Of a stretch of 64,000 nucleotides of DNA, positions 1-11,030 are shown piece by piece. The stretch comes from Isoetes taiwanensis (taxonomy: Eukaryota > Streptophyta > Lycopodiopsida > Isoetales > Isoetaceae): the NCBI GenBank assembly GCA_021234155.1, contig JAJEKV010000079.1, positions 3,690,261 to 3,754,260 of the forward strand, given 5' to 3'. Each line of letters begins with the position of its first letter. The stretch's first letter is position 1. Below the pieces are notes generated by a model that searched no databases, was not told the origin of the DNA, and saw nothing but the letters and a program-made list of their open reading frames with translations. A program made the position numbers and the translations under genes.

Positions 1-894
1 AAAACATTCAGATAGAACCATATATTCAGCATGATGATCTTAAATACTAGTCTTTAAATTTATTTGATCCCGAATCCAAGTGGGAAAAGCTGGTACTACC
101 TGCCACCATCACAATACAAAACACATGTTAGTACAGGTGTCCGAAAGTGGAAGACAGGTGTCAGTGCTTTATTATAAAACCCCCCTTGCTATCGGTGTCG
201 AGGATTCTAAGGAATTTAAGAACTAGTCATGATCATTCATGCATTTTATATTCTAATGAGGCCTCTTCTAGATTCATCTAAATAAATTGTATCTAATGAA
301 TTTAGACGTATTAGAGACGTCCCCCTTATTTAGCACGTTTGCACAAACGCAAGTGGACACTTTGAAGCAATTTCAGAGTGTCCACGTTGACGCCAAGTGG
401 GATTTTTTTGCAAGTGGATGCTATTCCAACCGTTTGATTCCATCTACGGTGAAGAAAATACATGGAAATTCCAGCGTGTTCAGGGGCGTGGGAAGTTACG
501 CTGGCATTAGAGAGAACGAGAATTCGTATTGGCTCGTTCCCATCTCTATTTTTGCTGCGTTTTTTTCCCTCTAGGCCTGCCGGCTGCCTCTGCCGGAATC
601 CACAAAGAGGTCGCTTTGCACTTTGCACAAAGGATCGCAAACCCTTGTTTTTTGTTGTTTCTCTTTTGGGTTTCCCGTTTATTCATGCTTCTTCCCATGA
701 ATTTATGGCTTTCCAGCAATTTTTGTCCAAAAATTTCATCCCTGAGGTTGTTGGTTTATAGCTTTTTGCTTCCTTGATTCATGAATTGACAACTTTTATC
801 TTTGATCCGACATTCTCTATTTTCTGAAAGGCATTCTTTTGCATTGATTTTATCATTATAAAATGTGATTGTTTTTATATTTAGGTTGCCAAGA
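1..894. other. 5' flank of the phosphofructokinase copy, no gene seen
   Basis: No convincing coding region is visible. A short inverted repeat (GTGGACACT near 353 against AGTGTCCAC near 380) can form a hairpin. Just before 887 there is a pyrimidine-rich stretch ending in TTTAG, a plausible splice acceptor, so a non-coding or lost 5' exon may once have lain upstream of the 895 start. The ORF lines on both strands here are short and resemble nothing known to me. Confidence 0.4.
264..287. repeat. 24-bp sequence repeated at 4207-4230
   Basis: The 24 bases from 264, beginning TCTTCTAGATTC, recur exactly at 4207-4230. The pair brackets the phosphofructokinase copy at a distance of about 3.9 kb. 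It could be a remnant of a larger duplication or dispersed repeat. The flanking sequence is not clearly related, so I do not call it a target-site duplication. Confidence 0.5.
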
Positions 895-2585
895 ATGGCT
901 ATGGAAGATGGCAATACGACAACACAGTGTAAACTGTCTTTGGCAACGCTTCCACACCTGCGAGATTATATTCCAAACCTTCCTACATATGTGAATCCTC
1001 TCTCGCACAATGCATTTTTTCATCCAATTCCTGGGTTTTTTGTTGGTGAAACTCACGCAGTGATACAGAATCTGTTGGTCGATGTGAGCAAACCCGTAGC
1101 TCACACACAGTCTTGTTTCTTGCGGGCAGGTCCAAGGGAGCGTGTAGTTTTTAATCCTGAAGAAGTGAGAGCTGTTATTGTTACATGTGGAGGCCTTTGC
1201 CCTGGCCTTAACACAGTTATTAGGGAATTGGTTAATGGACTTTGGTATCAGTATGGGGTAAGAGAAATTAAAGGAATTCAGGCAGGTTATCGTGGCTTTT
1301 ATTCTTGGGATCATATTGAATTGGATCCTAAAGTGGTTGATCACTGGCATAAACAAGGAGGCACAAGATTGGGCACTTCTCGTGGAGGATTTAATCTGAA
1401 AAAGATTGTTGATGCAATTGAGGATCATGAATATAACATGGTCTTCATTATTGGAGGTGATGGCACCCTTCGTGGAGCGCTCGACATCTTTGAGGAGATC
1501 AAACAAAGGAAATTGAAGGTTGCAATAGCATGCTTACCAAAGACCGTGGATAATGATGTTGGGATCATTGACAGGTTTGTTACCTTTCTTTTGCATATCT
1601 ATGGAACTTCTGGTTTGCATAATTCCAACAGATTGGGTTATGTGGAAGTGTGAGTTGTAATACTTTATTCCTAAAGTCTCTCTGAAACCTAGTTTTTATG
1701 AGATCTGAATTAAACAACCAAAAAAGTGATGAATGAACAGAAAGATGATGTTAGATGGCTTTTGGATTGAGTTTTCTTACATTGTAATATAAAATTGCAT
1801 GTGCATTGTAGGTCTTTTGGATTCCATCTTCTTTGTGGGAGGTCGCAGGCGTGACTATCGATGCGACCCATGTTGAAGGTAAAGCACCCCTAATGGTGTT
1901 GGCCTTGTCAAGATTATGGGGACGGTATGCCGGTCATATTGCAGTGAATGCCACCTTAGGCAGCAGGGATGTAGATTGTTGTCTTATTCCTGAAGTTCCA
2001 TTCTTTTTACATGGTGAAGGTGGCTTATTTGAATTCATGGATCAGCGTCTCTTAGAAAATGGTCATTGTGTGATACTTGTGGCAGAAGGAGCAGGCCAGG
2101 AGTCGATTGAGTGTGAGGAGCAGTTGAGGGACGAATCTGGAAATCTACAATTGGGAGATATTGGTCTTTTTATAAAGAAAGAATATAATAAGTGGTGGGA
2201 CCAAAGCACCACGATAAATTATTTCAAAGATGAAATACATTGACCCTACTTATATGGTGAGGGCGGTCCCTAGCAATGCCACGAGATACATTATCTTTGC
2301 ACATTATTAGCACATTCGGCTATCCATGGAGCAATGGTGGCTATCTGAGAATTTGTTCTTTGGTCCGTTAATAGCGTTTACTCCTTTATACCTTTAGACC
2401 AAGTTGCGCATGCCAAACACCGCGTCGATGTTTCGAATCCTAATTGGGCCTCGGTTAGGTCAGTGAATAACCAGCCAGATTTTGTCAAACCGAATGAGAG
2501 TGTTACTCAAAAGTCTGTGTTCATAGGATTATTATACATGATGCACATTTTCTTGGCAGCTCTATTAGGAGTATGGATTGGTTAG
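895..2585 (+). pseudogene. PFK: Decayed ATP-dependent 6-phosphofructokinase (plant type)
   Basis: ATP-PFK phosphorylates fructose 6-phosphate in glycolysis. The first block (895-1574, ATG at 895) is clean. It has the plant N-terminal region, CGGLCPGLNTVIREL, the GGDGT nucleotide motif (the glycine version, so ATP- rather than PPi-dependent) and the active-site PKTVDND. A GT-AG intron fits at 1575-1811, joining IDR to SFGF. Just after it the frame is lost (near 1825). Homology continues in another frame (1833-2243, SRDVDCCLIPE, EGAGQE), shifts near 2225 (KYIDPTYMVRAVPSNA), again near 2290 (CTLLAHSAIHGAM) and again near 2349, ending at TAG 2583-2585. Four frame changes make a functional enzyme unlikely. 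Sequencing error is a less likely explanation. The gene-length block without further introns is notable. Confidence 0.85.
1575..1811 (+). other. Retained intron in the PFK copy
   Basis: The donor is GTTTGT at 1575 and the acceptor GTAG ends at 1811. Splicing gives the conserved junction IDR-SFGF in phase, which fixes the borders. The frame breaks a few codons into the next exon. Confidence 0.75.
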
Positions 2586-3161
2586 TTCACAATTGGGATT
2601 GCTTTCAGAGTTGGATTTATATTTACAGGCTCAAGTGATCGAACACAGTTGAAAATTGATTACCATTGTTTTTGTTAACTATCTTAAAGAATTAACCTAG
2701 TATATGTGTTGAGCTACTTGCTGTTGAAAGTGTGAACTTTGCCATTGGCAACTTATCCAGGTTTTGCTGTCTGCTTTCAATGCTTTGGCAAATAGATTCC
2801 TTCCAATAAGGTTGATTTTTTCAGCTTGTTGGAAGCGTGACAATTGGCATTGCCCCCAGATTAACTTTCATGTTTTGTCATCGTAAATATAAACATGTGA
2901 CCTGTACAATTTGTAGAAAATACTGTATATGAAAATCAGAGTAACAATGTTGGTAACAATATAGACGATATCTTTATCCTGAATGTTCTCTTGAAAATGC
3001 TTGTATTTTCGTGAGGGAAGATCCAAGATGTTGCCTAGTTGACATCTTCTGTTGAAGATCCGAAATCTTCAGGACCTGAGAATTACTACAAGTTCCAAGG
3101 CTGTTTCGCAGTTTGGGCAGTGCTTTACCGGCGCCGCCAGTAAGCTCTCTCGGATGCATAA
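2586..3161. other. No gene recognised
   Basis: AT-rich sequence follows the PFK stop. I see no domain, repeat or RNA gene that I can support. It may include the old 3' end of the phosphofructokinase copy. Confidence 0.3.
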
Positions 3162-3167
3162 TTGCAG

Positions 3168-3416
3168 GCATTCAGCATTATAGAGTCGTTTAAGGATGAT
3201 TTGCTCGTTAGAAGATTCTGGATTTTTTTTACAGTTAATGTTCGTCAGATGCAAGAACTTCCAAAACTTCACCAAATACAGCAGGAAATAGATCAAACTA
3301 AAGCTTCGTTGGCATCTGATGCCATTCACCAATGCAAGAAATCAGATGAGGAAATTCTTACGCAAGCTCTTTGTGAAAAAGTTCCTCTTTCAAAATGTCC
3401 TTATTGCCTAGTCTAA
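3168..3416 (+). other. Unidentified open segment after an acceptor-like TTGCAG
   Basis: The frame is open from at least 3162 to a TAA at 3416 and could encode about 82 residues. The true start is unclear; a TTGCAG at 3162-3167 would suit a splice acceptor. The peptide has a helical, charged middle (LPKLHQIQQEIDQTKAS) and ends with a CPYC pair. I do not recognise the family. It could be a terminal exon of a lost gene or chance. Confidence 0.25.
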
Positions 3417-3894
3417 AAATTTGCAGGCAATAAAAGGACCTCGCAATATGAGTGGGATGTATGCTTGCTTGCTTTCATTGGTGTCCTTTACACATAGAAC
3501 GAAGTAGATTGTGCTAATGGCATAATGAGTGACATTGTGCTAATGGCATAATGAGTGACAGTGGCAGATAAAATATAGGCATGCCGTCAACGTCTTTTTA
3601 CAAGCAAAGCTTCAGGACCTTTGATGTGAAAGTAAGTATTACGTTCTCTTTTCATTCTCCAGAAAGATATTCCAATTTAAATGATTGATGCATGAGTTAT
3701 CCGTAACTGTTGTGCTTTAGAACATGATCATTGAATTTCAAATGTGATTGCAGAGAAGAGAAACTATACATCACGTCCAATCCAATGTATGGCTCCAAAT
3801 CTTGCAATTTGCTATGCAAAGTAATCAAACGTGCTTTTGACTAGTTTAATCTTATTCTCTGTAAACTGATAGTTTAAACACTAATTATGAACCA
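3417..3894. other. No gene; contains one short tandem duplication
   Basis: Apart from the 26-bp tandem copy at 3508-3559, I see no gene or RNA here. Confidence 0.3.
3508..3559. repeat. 26-bp perfect tandem duplication
   Basis: The unit starting ATTGTGCTAATGG occurs at 3508-3533 and again at 3534-3559 with no change. Confidence 0.9.
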
Positions 3895-4645
3895 GATCTC
3901 CAGCTAAATATCTTCTTTGTATATTTTTTGAGCAACCGTCAATCTCTGGTCAGCTTTTTGCAAATCGATTCTTCTCAGGCTATATGTATCTGGAGACAGA
4001 AGAGATCTAGGCTATGAATCGGCATGCTGCCAGTGTGCAAGTGCACCCGGATCACAAGCCGTGGCCTCTTCCTCCTGTTCATAGTAGCCGGATTTCGCAG
4101 AAGACAACCAAAGGGTCACACAAAATTCCATTAAACCATTTATAGCCCCTTAAGGTAGCCTGTTCTAGCCCAATATGCCATCAGATATATTTGCCATTTC
4201 TATAGTTCTTCTAGATTCATCTAAATAAATGCCTATGGGCAATAGTATAAGGTTTGCTAACATCAAATTTTCAATTGAGAGGATATAACTGGAGCAATTC
4301 AAACCAGAATCTAGAAATAACAAAGGAAAATTAAATCGATTCAATTACCTTATCTCTTGGCTGGCTATGCAATCAGACCGGGCTTCAGATTCCAGACAGG
4401 GCTTCAGATTCCAGAGATTGATCTCCAGCTAAATATATTCCTTTCATATATCTTGAACAATCGGCAATCTCTGGTCAGTTCTTTGCACATCTATTCTTCT
4501 CAGGCTGGATATATCTGGAGACAGAAGTGATTTTTGCTATGAATCGGCATGCTGCCAGTGTGCAAATGCACCCGGATTACATGATGTGGCCGCTTACATC
4601 TGTTCACAATAGCCGGATTTTGCAGACGACGACCATAAGGTCATA
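3895..4645. repeat. Imperfect direct repeat of about 220 bp, two copies
   Basis: Copy 1 (3895-4119) and copy 2 (4420-4645) share GATCTCCAGCTAAATAT, the CTTCTCAGGCT block, GGAGACAGAAG, and the central CTATGAATCGGCATGCTGCC. They differ by many substitutions and small gaps. Between them (about 4380-4417) sits a 19-bp tandem pair beginning GGGCTTCAGATTCC. The function is unknown; this looks like an old segmental duplication or two copies of a dispersed repeat. Confidence 0.8.
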
Positions 4646-4832
4646 TATCTAGACAAACAGTCACATCGCGCAACTTCAAAGGACGAGATCGCGCCAAGTA
4701 TAACACATGCATGTATAGGTTCTGGAATGTTATGGAACCTCCTAGAAATAACTTCATTTATGAAAAGAATACAACGAAATATTTTCAAGAAATGTTAGTA
4801 GTTTACTTGGCAAAGATATGTCTCGGTGCTTC
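4646..4832. other. No gene seen
   Basis: This is short AT-rich sequence between the direct repeat and the inverted-repeat transposon. Nothing is recognisable. Confidence 0.3.
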
Positions 4833-4836
4833 AAAT

Positions 4837-5080
4837 GGCTCTCGAAACGAAGTTGGGCGTCCAACGGGGTTCGCCCAAGCGAACCCCAAGAATTCGCCTA
4901 GGCGAACCCGCCGGATTCGCCCAGGCGAACCCGATCGAAGACGCGATGGCGGGCGCCCTGGTTACACGGCATTCTTTGCGGGTTCGCCAAGCGAACCCTA
5001 ACGAGTGGTTATCTGCGTCGATGGCGGCGGATGGCGATGGATGGGCGGCGCCCCTAGGGTTCGCCCAGCCCGGACCCACG
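4837..5080 (+). repeat. Left inverted arm of the 4.8-8.0 kb transposon
   Basis: It contains several copies of GGTTCGCCCAAGCGAACCC and TTCGCCTAGGCGAA-like units. In reverse complement it matches 7775-8038 unit by unit, including a GTTATCTGCGTCG block. Confidence 0.85.
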
Positions 5081-5608
5081 GCGGGGGGCGTGCGGTAGCA
5101 TTGGCGAGGCGGTCGGCGGATGCGAGCCCCTACAGGGTTAAGCCCAGCGAACCCGCATTGCGCTCAAATCGCATTCAAATCTGGAACGCCCATCTGCGCC
5201 GCGACCAATTCCTTCTCCCTCTTGACGACTGCCCGATCTATCCTTTGTTAATTAGTGAAATTCCTCACGGTGGCCTTCCATTCATAATAAGCGGTAAGCT
5301 CCGGCTTAAGCTGATAACTACATGGTCGAGTCGATTCCCCGGTACCTTTTGCCGCATTCGCTCATCATCGCCGGAATGTCGGCCGGACTATCCATCCATC
5401 GCCGGAAATATCGGCCGGACTATCGAATCGGATTCGATCATAAATTTTCCCGCATCGGATTCTCTCTGCAGCAGTGTTCTTGAGGTCTGTTACTCGGATT
5501 TTCTTCGTGGGTTGGCTTCATCTAAGCACAATTTCATTAATTATGGACAATACCTGAATTTATGGACCATTTTTTAGTAGACTTGGATGAATGACTCATT
5601 TTCATACA
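5081..5608. other. Spacer inside the transposon, no gene
   Basis: A long plus-strand frame crosses here (5005-5577) but has no recognisable domain and starts inside the GC-rich arm. A 31-bp unit containing TCGCCGGAA...CGGCCGGACTAT is repeated near 5368 and 5399. I treat this as non-coding transposon sequence. Confidence 0.4.
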
Positions 5609-7100
5609 CTAGTTGACATCCCTGCGAAGTCTTTGCATATGCCTCGGAAAGATGCACGGTATCTTAATAGTATTAGGTATCTTCTTCTTGTTTGATGGCT
5701 CCCAAGCGTAGTCAATAGTCTCCACTTCTATGCGGTCACTTGCAGTCGTTGGCCTCCATCTCTTCTTCCAACAATTGGCATAATTAGCTGGGTAGACTTG
5801 GTTCCTCACTGGGATTGGCTCCCACCAAGTCACCAGAATAGTCTCAAAGTTCTCCTTCTTATCATCCATTTGTGGGTCCTCAATTAGCTAGGCCCACCCA
5901 AGTTGGGCACAAAGACATCATCGTATGCCATAATAAACATACCTTTCTTCAAATCTTTGTATGGGTTGAATTCCCAGCCTGAGGTTTGTCCTTCCGGAGG
6001 GCCGACATAAGGAGGAGTGATAGTAGCAATTGGCTCTACCACTCTGACTACATGAGGTGGAGCTTGTGCTTGCCTAGTACATGGCCGAAGTCATTATAAG
6101 TGGCTTGTCGTCCTTTGCCGATGTTCCGAAGTTCTTGCAAGAGTTTCATCCAATATTCAATCGTGGCCGTGAACTGTGCCGAGTAGTTGGCGTTTCGAGC
6201 ACCTTTGTTAGGCGTTGAACAAGCAACCCAATGCAATATATGCTTGTGGATCTTGTTTACGCAAAGTTGGCCAAGGTCCTTCAGATTTCTTGGGAGGAAG
6301 CGGCTTAGGATATCCAAGCGGCATCATGGGCTTCCCGTCCTCTTTTCTTTCCACATTTTTATTCCACCAGCAAGCAACCAATCCGGGTAAGTGGGTCTAG
6401 TTTTGTAATACATGGTGGCCAATCACCATTCATAGCGAATCACCGAAAGTTAGAGGGGTGGTATGACTGTCAATCTATCATCCCCATCCGGTATGCGACC
6501 TTCTATAAAACCCTTCCAATCCAGGAACTTTGTCAACAACATAGGGGGCGGGTGTATTCAAGTTGCATTTGTGGAATTCATACAAGTGGTTCGGCATTGT
6601 GAGCACCCTCGCCTTCTTTAAAGATGTAGAGAAGTTACCAAACAAGGCATCGATATCATCATGTGTGTGTAGGGCATCATGAACCCTAGCTCAATCTCTT
6701 CAAACACACCAAGATATACTAGGTAAGAAAGATAGGAGAAGACATACCTATTCTTGTTCGGGTCGGATCGTTGTCCACCGCAAATAAAGTATCTTGGGCA
6801 GAGGCTTCAATGATGGTCCCCGGTGCTTGTGTGGCAAATTAAGGTGTATCTTTGGTATTGGATAGTGACAACTTTGACTCCAAGGCCGTTGTGTCTCGCA
6901 ATGAGGAGACCCATTTTGGAGCAGATGATTCGTGCACCGGCGGGTGGCCTCCTGCATACTCGTGCCCCATCCACGAAGTTGGCTTCTCATTTCTTACGTG
7001 CCATTTTGGTTTATCTCGTTCGCACCTCAACCACGAAGCTGATTCGCATGAGCTAATATTGGCTCGGCCCGATATGGCACTCGCATTTAAGCTCATTGTG
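5609..7100 (-). pseudogene. Decayed DUF7869-type transposase, copy a
   Basis: Read from the 7.1-kb side, this is the C-terminal half of the same protein family as the two later copies. The equivalent of LDNCxGQNKNRY is degraded near 6741-6775 to SDPNKNRYVFSYLSYL with one base lost. Next come a broken GHTHDD-like segment, WVACSTPNKGARN at 6187-6240, GWEFNPYKDLKKGMF near 5945-5985, and the final CWKKRWRPTTASD block (5609-5869), which matches CWSKNWRPNPND and CWTKRWRRNPSD in the other copies. Several frameshifts and stops make it non-functional. The N-terminal domain is not recognisable. Confidence 0.7.
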
Positions 7101-7774
7101 AATCCATAGATGCGCTGGTTCGGACCATTTCGACCGGCAATTAATATGAATCTACACTATCTGCGGATTTGCGAATGCCGGCCGCCGTGGCAGACCACGC
7201 CTACGTAAGGCGCCATGACACAAACTCGGTTGGCACTTTTTGGGCTTTATAGATACAAGGCCTGCCATCCCACCTACCTGCACACATTTCGAAAATTTGC
7301 ATCATTCTACTAAATAAAACCCTTATTTTCTAAAAAATCGGGTACATTTGGGAGTCATATGGACTCGGCCAAAGTCCACAATTAATGAAATTATGCTTAT
7401 CTGCACGAATTTCTTCATTTTTTCTCTGCTGCAGTGCTTCGATCCATGTAAAGGTCTTAGATTTCTGTGGGTTGGAAGATATTTCTTAGATTCTGGCTTC
7501 AAACACGGTACCGCTGCTGCACTTTTTCTTGATCGGACCAAAAATATGTTAGCTTGTGTAAGGACTACTTATGTTGCATTGTCATTTTGATCGGGAAACA
7601 CGTGAGGGGGTCTGTTTTCCCTGACCTCTGGCCAGAATAATTTTAAAGCTATAAAAAAGAAGACTTTTATAGACTACATATGACTCGTGTCTTCACATAC
7701 TTCTAAAAGCTTGGTTTGCAAGCATGTTATTTTCTCGTTTCCATAGATTGACAAGCTATAATATCAACCACCCT
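7101..7774. other. Spacer inside the transposon, no gene
   Basis: This is the 5' side of the broken transposase relative to its reading direction. I see no recognisable coding sequence. A short motif (AATTAATGAAATTATGCTTA near 7380) resembles one near 58563. Confidence 0.35.
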
Positions 7775-8038
7775 ACCTGGGTTCGCTTGGGCGAACCCGG
7801 TAGGGCGCCTGCCATCTGCCGACTTCCACTGCCATCCGCTGCCATCCGCTGCCACCGACGCAGATAACCCTGGTTAGGGGTTCGCTTGGGCGAACCCGGC
7901 AGCAATGCCAAGTAACCAAGATGCCCCGCCACGTCTTCAACCGGGTTCGCCTGGGCGAATCCGGCGGGTTCGCCTAGGCGAATTCTTGGGGTTCGCTTGG
8001 GCGAACCCGATTGGTTCGCGAACTTGGTTCCGGGAGCC
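7775..8038 (-). repeat. Right inverted arm of the 4.8-8.0 kb transposon
   Basis: This is the reverse complement of the left arm, with the same order of TTCGCC/GGCGAA palindromes. Differences include small indels and extra GCCATCCGCT units. Confidence 0.85.
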
Positions 8039-8039
8039 A

Positions 8040-8110
8040 ATAAAGTGCGCGGATATGTCTCACAACTAGAAAGTTGTGAGTTCAAGCCTTGCCGTGTGCA
8101 TGTTTTACAT
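8040..8110 (+). repeat. tRNA-like (SINE-head-like) fragment
   Basis: GTGCGCGGATATG followed about 30 bases later by GAGTTCAAGCC resembles polymerase III A and B boxes. No cloverleaf can be completed, so this is at best a tRNA-derived repeat. Confidence is low. Confidence 0.3.
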
Positions 8111-8138
8111 CTATGTGGCGTCCATCTTTGTATATATA

Positions 8139-8266
8139 AGTAGTATAATACTCATATGGTCGTCACACCATCCTCCTTTTATGATGACAATGAGCCTTTG
8201 GAAGTAGTATAATACTCATATGGTCGTCACACCATCCTCCTTTTATGATGACAATGAGCCTTTGGA
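8139..8266. repeat. 64-bp perfect tandem duplication
   Basis: The unit starting AGTAGTATAATACTC runs 8139-8202 and repeats at 8203-8266. It lies at the 3' edge of the degraded gypsy element. Confidence 0.9.
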
Positions 8267-8319
8267 GCTAGAGCTGGAGTGCTTGGACTTGTCTTAACTG
8301 GATAACATCAGTGGAGCTT

Positions 8320-8470
8320 TGCAATTTTGTCAGGTACATTAGTCAGATCCTCTGCAGGCTCCCAAGTTTGATCACTTGAAGAATATCCTTCCCAATTGAG
8401 AATGTAATTGAACCGTCAATGAAGGAACTTGGAATCCAAAATCTCTCGAACCTCAAACTCTTTGTGATCA
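8320..8470 (-). pseudogene. Chromodomain of the gypsy element
   Basis: The reverse strand reads DHKEFEVREILDSKFLH, one stop, then FNYILNWEGYSSSDQTWEP. This has the aromatic residues and WEP ending typical of chromodomains fused to chromovirus integrase. Such domains direct insertion to particular chromatin (family knowledge). The single internal stop shows decay. Confidence 0.75.
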
Positions 8471-8562
8471 TCAATTTTCACTGCTGAAGGCAGTGGAGAA
8501 ACTCAATCTGGGAAGGAGGTGCGTATAGATCGAATAATAAAATATGAAAGACTGGATGTAGA

Positions 8563-8737
8563 TGAACAACTGGAAGGAGCTCGAGCCGAAATGCAATATC
8601 GATGATCCGAGCCATGATCTGGAGAGGATCGAGGCAACGATAGTCCAGTGATATAGTTGAACAGCTGGAAGGAGCTCGAGTGAAAATGCAACATCGATAA
8701 TCCGAGCCGTGATCTGGAGAGGACCGACTGTAAATCT
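8563..8737. repeat. 95-bp imperfect tandem duplication in the gypsy integrase region
   Basis: CTGGAAGGAGCTCGAG occurs at 8570 and again at 8665. The following 60 or so bases match with a few substitutions. It duplicates part of the dead integrase tail. Confidence 0.85.
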
Positions 8738-11030
8738 ACATAATGTCGATAACATCTTGTACGTAGCGAAGGTGGTGTTGACATCTAATTGAAGAGCCCG
8801 TAGTTTCTTAAGCCGAGATTCGGCACTAGTATTGACAGAGTCAGATCGAATGACATTAAGAGACAAACCAGGATGTTGTCTAGAGTTCAGGAAGAATGGA
8901 GCCTGACCGATGGAAGCATGTACCAAGTTATTATAGATAAACTCAGCTAATGAGAGCCAGTCAACCTAATTATCCTACTTATAACTAATAAAGCACCTCA
9001 AATCTTGTCCCAGAGTCTAGTTAGTGCACTCTGCTTACCCATTGCTTTCGATATGGAGACCAAAAGCCAAAGAGCAATTGTCATGTAACAGTTCCAAAGG
9101 TCGCTTCTAAAACCAAGAACTGAGGTCCATGATCACTGATGATAGTGTTTGCAATCTATGAAATCTCATACTTTGAGAATGAAAAGATTAGATGTTCCCT
9201 AGCTAGTAATGTGGACACAACAAAGAATAAAATGTGTCATCATAGGGAAGCGATCAACAATGTCCGTGATGGCACCATGACCTAGAGAGTTGCAGCTCTG
9301 GAATACTCTTCTAAGGTATGTATGAAATATGCAGTGGTTGAAGAAGATCATGGAGAAGATGTCACAGAGCCTTTGCTCGACAACAATATCACAAGATCGA
9401 ATAAAGCTTTTAAAAAAGAGGCTTAGCCCAGAACACCAATACTCTCGACTAATAGTATCCGGACATAGGCGAATCATGGCAAGCCTGGAGAACTTGAAGC
9501 CTAAAAGCATCATTAGGAGCATAAAGATGTGAAAATACATCTTAAATCAATGGATCAGAATGGAGCAATGTGCAAACTGGCTTCAACAAAAAAGTATCTT
9601 AATGCCTCTCAAGGAAAGTGATGGCCACAAGTTGGAACCGATTAGGCCATAGAATAACCTTTGATTATTGATCAAGTATTAGATTATCTGGCTTAGGCTC
9701 AAGGTGGGCCATCAGGACAAGGCACTAAAGCTTTCATTAGAGGGATCTAGGATGGTACTTGGTCATGAAATCAATGTGAAATAATACTTGAGCATCCTAC
9801 TGGATCTGGCGATGGTTGAGCAGATAGAAAATATTCTAAATTTTGATGATCAGTATAGACTGTAATCTTATGAGAAGATCCTTCAAGGAAACATCGCCAA
9901 AAGTTCTTTGTCATAAATTGGATAATTGATTTTTGCAGTCTGGAACTTCCGAGAGTGATAGAAGAACAAATGCAGTTCATAATCATTCCCCTCTTGTGAC
10001 AAACTAAGAGCAAAATCAGAAGCATCTACTATATAAACGCGAAGGATCTATATCGGCTAGAACTGGTGTCGTTGTAAAAGCATGCACGGAAGCAGTTACT
10101 GCTTTTACGCTCCATTTAAATAGCACATCCTTTAACGTGAGGCGTGTCAAAGGAAGGACAATCCTTAAATATTCCCAAATAAAATGCCGATAGAAGTTGG
10201 CAAATCCAAGAAAAATTTGAATGGATGTGTGTATCAATTCATGCTATTTTTTTTGGATCCATGGAGACTTTATGAGGAGTGATAGAATAGCCAAGAAACT
10301 CCATAATATCCTGGCCGAACTGACCCTATGCAAGTTTGGCATATAATCCATGTTCACAAAGCTTCTAGAGGATCTGTCGAACATGCCTCTCATATTCTTC
10401 AAGGATCTTAGAATAAATAAGAATATCATCCAAATAAATAACAAAAATATCCAAGGATTCTCAAAAGGCATCATTAACCATATGTTGTAGGCTGTTGGAG
10501 CATTAGTAAGTCTAAAAATAGCATAATTATATAATAGAAATGGACATACTATGTACGAAATGTCATTTTCTACTCACGACCCTCGCGGATTCGAATTTAA
10601 ATATACCAATTAATCTAACAAGAGTGATCCAAGATCTTATAGCTCTAACATATTCAAGCCCTACACACAGAAAAGGCCATAAATGCTGAGACGGGATATT
10701 GATACGTGATAAAATACTAGAGATGTTAGGGTCCATAAGGATCTGCCTTTTTGGTGTAATGGTTAGGTTAGTGTGTAATACATTGATACCCCTCATGGAT
10801 GCAAATAGGTTGTAAGCACCACAGAGATAATGAAAAACATGCACTTTCTTGAAGTCTTTCTAGCAGCAATAGAATCGAAGGAAGTCTGTACCAACCAACT
10901 TTACAAATAACCTTGTTGTGGGGGCGATAACCAATAATAAGATGCAAAATCATCCTTAAATCACCACACATACTTTAAAGAAGATGTCCATCGTTTATAA
11001 GAGTGAGAGTGCCAAATAATATTGGTAGCT

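Larger units (their letters stand above)
4833..8043 (-). mobile_element. DNA transposon with long inverted arms and a DUF7869-type transposase remnant
   Basis: Two GC-rich arms, 4837-5080 and 7775-8038, are reverse complements over about 250 bp. Each is rich in the near-palindrome TTCGCCYARGCGAA. They enclose about 3.2 kb carrying a broken minus-strand gene whose fragments match the transposases at 44.5-47.3 kb and 54.3-57.3 kb. The outermost shared bases are GGCTC. I could not fix the target duplication. Arms plus a transposase-like gene fit a class II element. The repeated palindromes are plausible transposase binding sites (inference). Confidence 0.75.

Noticed and set aside
865-894. Upstream GTG start for the phosphofructokinase frame
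   Set aside because: Plant nuclear genes use ATG. The segment before 887 looks like intron ending in TTTAG, so the first ATG at 895 was used.
856-1506. 216-codon minus-strand frame
   Set aside because: It is the antisense shadow of the conserved phosphofructokinase exon.
4850-5160. Regular palindromes resembling a CRISPR array
   Set aside because: The units are unevenly spaced and lie in inverted arms of a plant transposon. No cas-like genes or uniform spacers are present.
5005-5577. 190-codon plus-strand frame
   Set aside because: It begins in the GC-rich inverted arm, has no domain, and runs antisense to the decayed transposase region. GC-rich arms produce long chance frames.
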